A stretch of DNA of 6,139 nucleotides, from contig URCS01000092.1 in NCBI GenBank assembly GCA_900546455.1, positions 1 through 6,139 on the forward strand, written 5' to 3'. Origin of the DNA: an uncultured Collinsella sp. (GTDB taxonomy: Bacteria > Actinomycetota > Coriobacteriia > Coriobacteriales > Coriobacteriaceae). Positions 6,061-6,139 of this stretch are shown piece after piece. Made by a program: the position numbers and the translations under genes. Within the stretch, counting starts at the first letter, position 1. Every line of letters starts with the position of its first letter. The notes below the pieces were generated by a model. The model was not told the DNA's origin and made no database searches. It saw nothing but the letters and a program-made list of their open reading frames with translations.

Positions 6061-6139
6061 ACCCGTAGCAAAGGGTAGCTAATTTGGGACGTGTCTCTAT
6101 AGTTTTGTCAACCGCGTGCTTCGCGCCATTTCGGCATGA
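6061..6139. other. Intergenic tail, no assigned feature
   Basis: The 79 bases after the diguanylate cyclase stop show only short inverted repeats (ACCC...GGGT at 6061-6076; CGCG...CGCG near 6113-6125), without T-runs. There is an isolated TATAGT (6098-6103) with no matching -35 box. I see no terminator or gene start that I would defend. Confidence 0.4.

Noticed and set aside
6098..6103. TATAGT as a promoter -10 box after the cyclase gene
   Set aside because: No acceptable -35 box at 15-18 bp and no gene start within the remaining bases.

Overview
The window is GC-rich, with a strong G/C preference at third codon positions. It looks like a chromosomal segment of a gut actinobacterium of the Coriobacteriia, most likely a Collinsella-type genome. 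That placement is an inference from base composition, codon use and the style of the proteins; no rRNA or other phylogenetic marker is present.

Left part (1-209): non-coding. It holds an imperfect hairpin (4-32), a perfect 12-bp inverted repeat (81-108), and a good sigma70-type promoter (TTGACA-17-TAAATT, 126-154). The -10 region overlaps a CCTAA-n5-TTAGG palindrome that is a candidate operator for the regulator encoded just downstream.

Central part (210-4435): a compact three-gene operon on the + strand. A MarR-family repressor (210-716) is followed by two ABC exporter half-transporters (709-2523 and 2516-4435). Both junctions are 8-nt overlaps of the form ATGAnTAA, which suggests translational coupling and matched subunit amounts. 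The two half-transporters carry complementary deviations in their ATP-site motifs, the hallmark of a heterodimeric type IV ABC exporter of the TM287/288, BmrCD and LmrCD class. One ATP site is catalytic and one is degenerate. The likely picture is a drug- or metabolite-responsive MarR repressor controlling its own gene and an efflux pump. The substrate cannot be read from the sequence. A strong Rho-independent terminator lies at 4560-4597.

Right intergenic part (4436-4968): besides the terminator it holds an inverted copy of the 4-32 hairpin (4475-4499). It also holds a striking 172-bp array (4607-4778) of six alternately inverted copies of a 16-nt sequence (consensus GGGAAACGGCATCCCA), arranged with a 62-bp period. 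This resembles a bacterial interspersed mosaic element (a palindromic REP/BIME-type repeat).

Right part (4969-6060): a membrane-anchored diguanylate cyclase gene with an intact GGDEF domain, interrupted by one in-frame TGA at 5404-5406 between the sensor domain and the second membrane segment. It is annotated as a pseudogene or nonsense allele; stop-codon readthrough is possible but unproven. The last 79 bases hold nothing that I can assign.

The most interesting items are the six-arm palindromic array, the split diguanylate cyclase, and the paired hairpin repeat that brackets the MarR-ABC-ABC module in opposite orientations. No clearly new enzymatic or defence system is visible.
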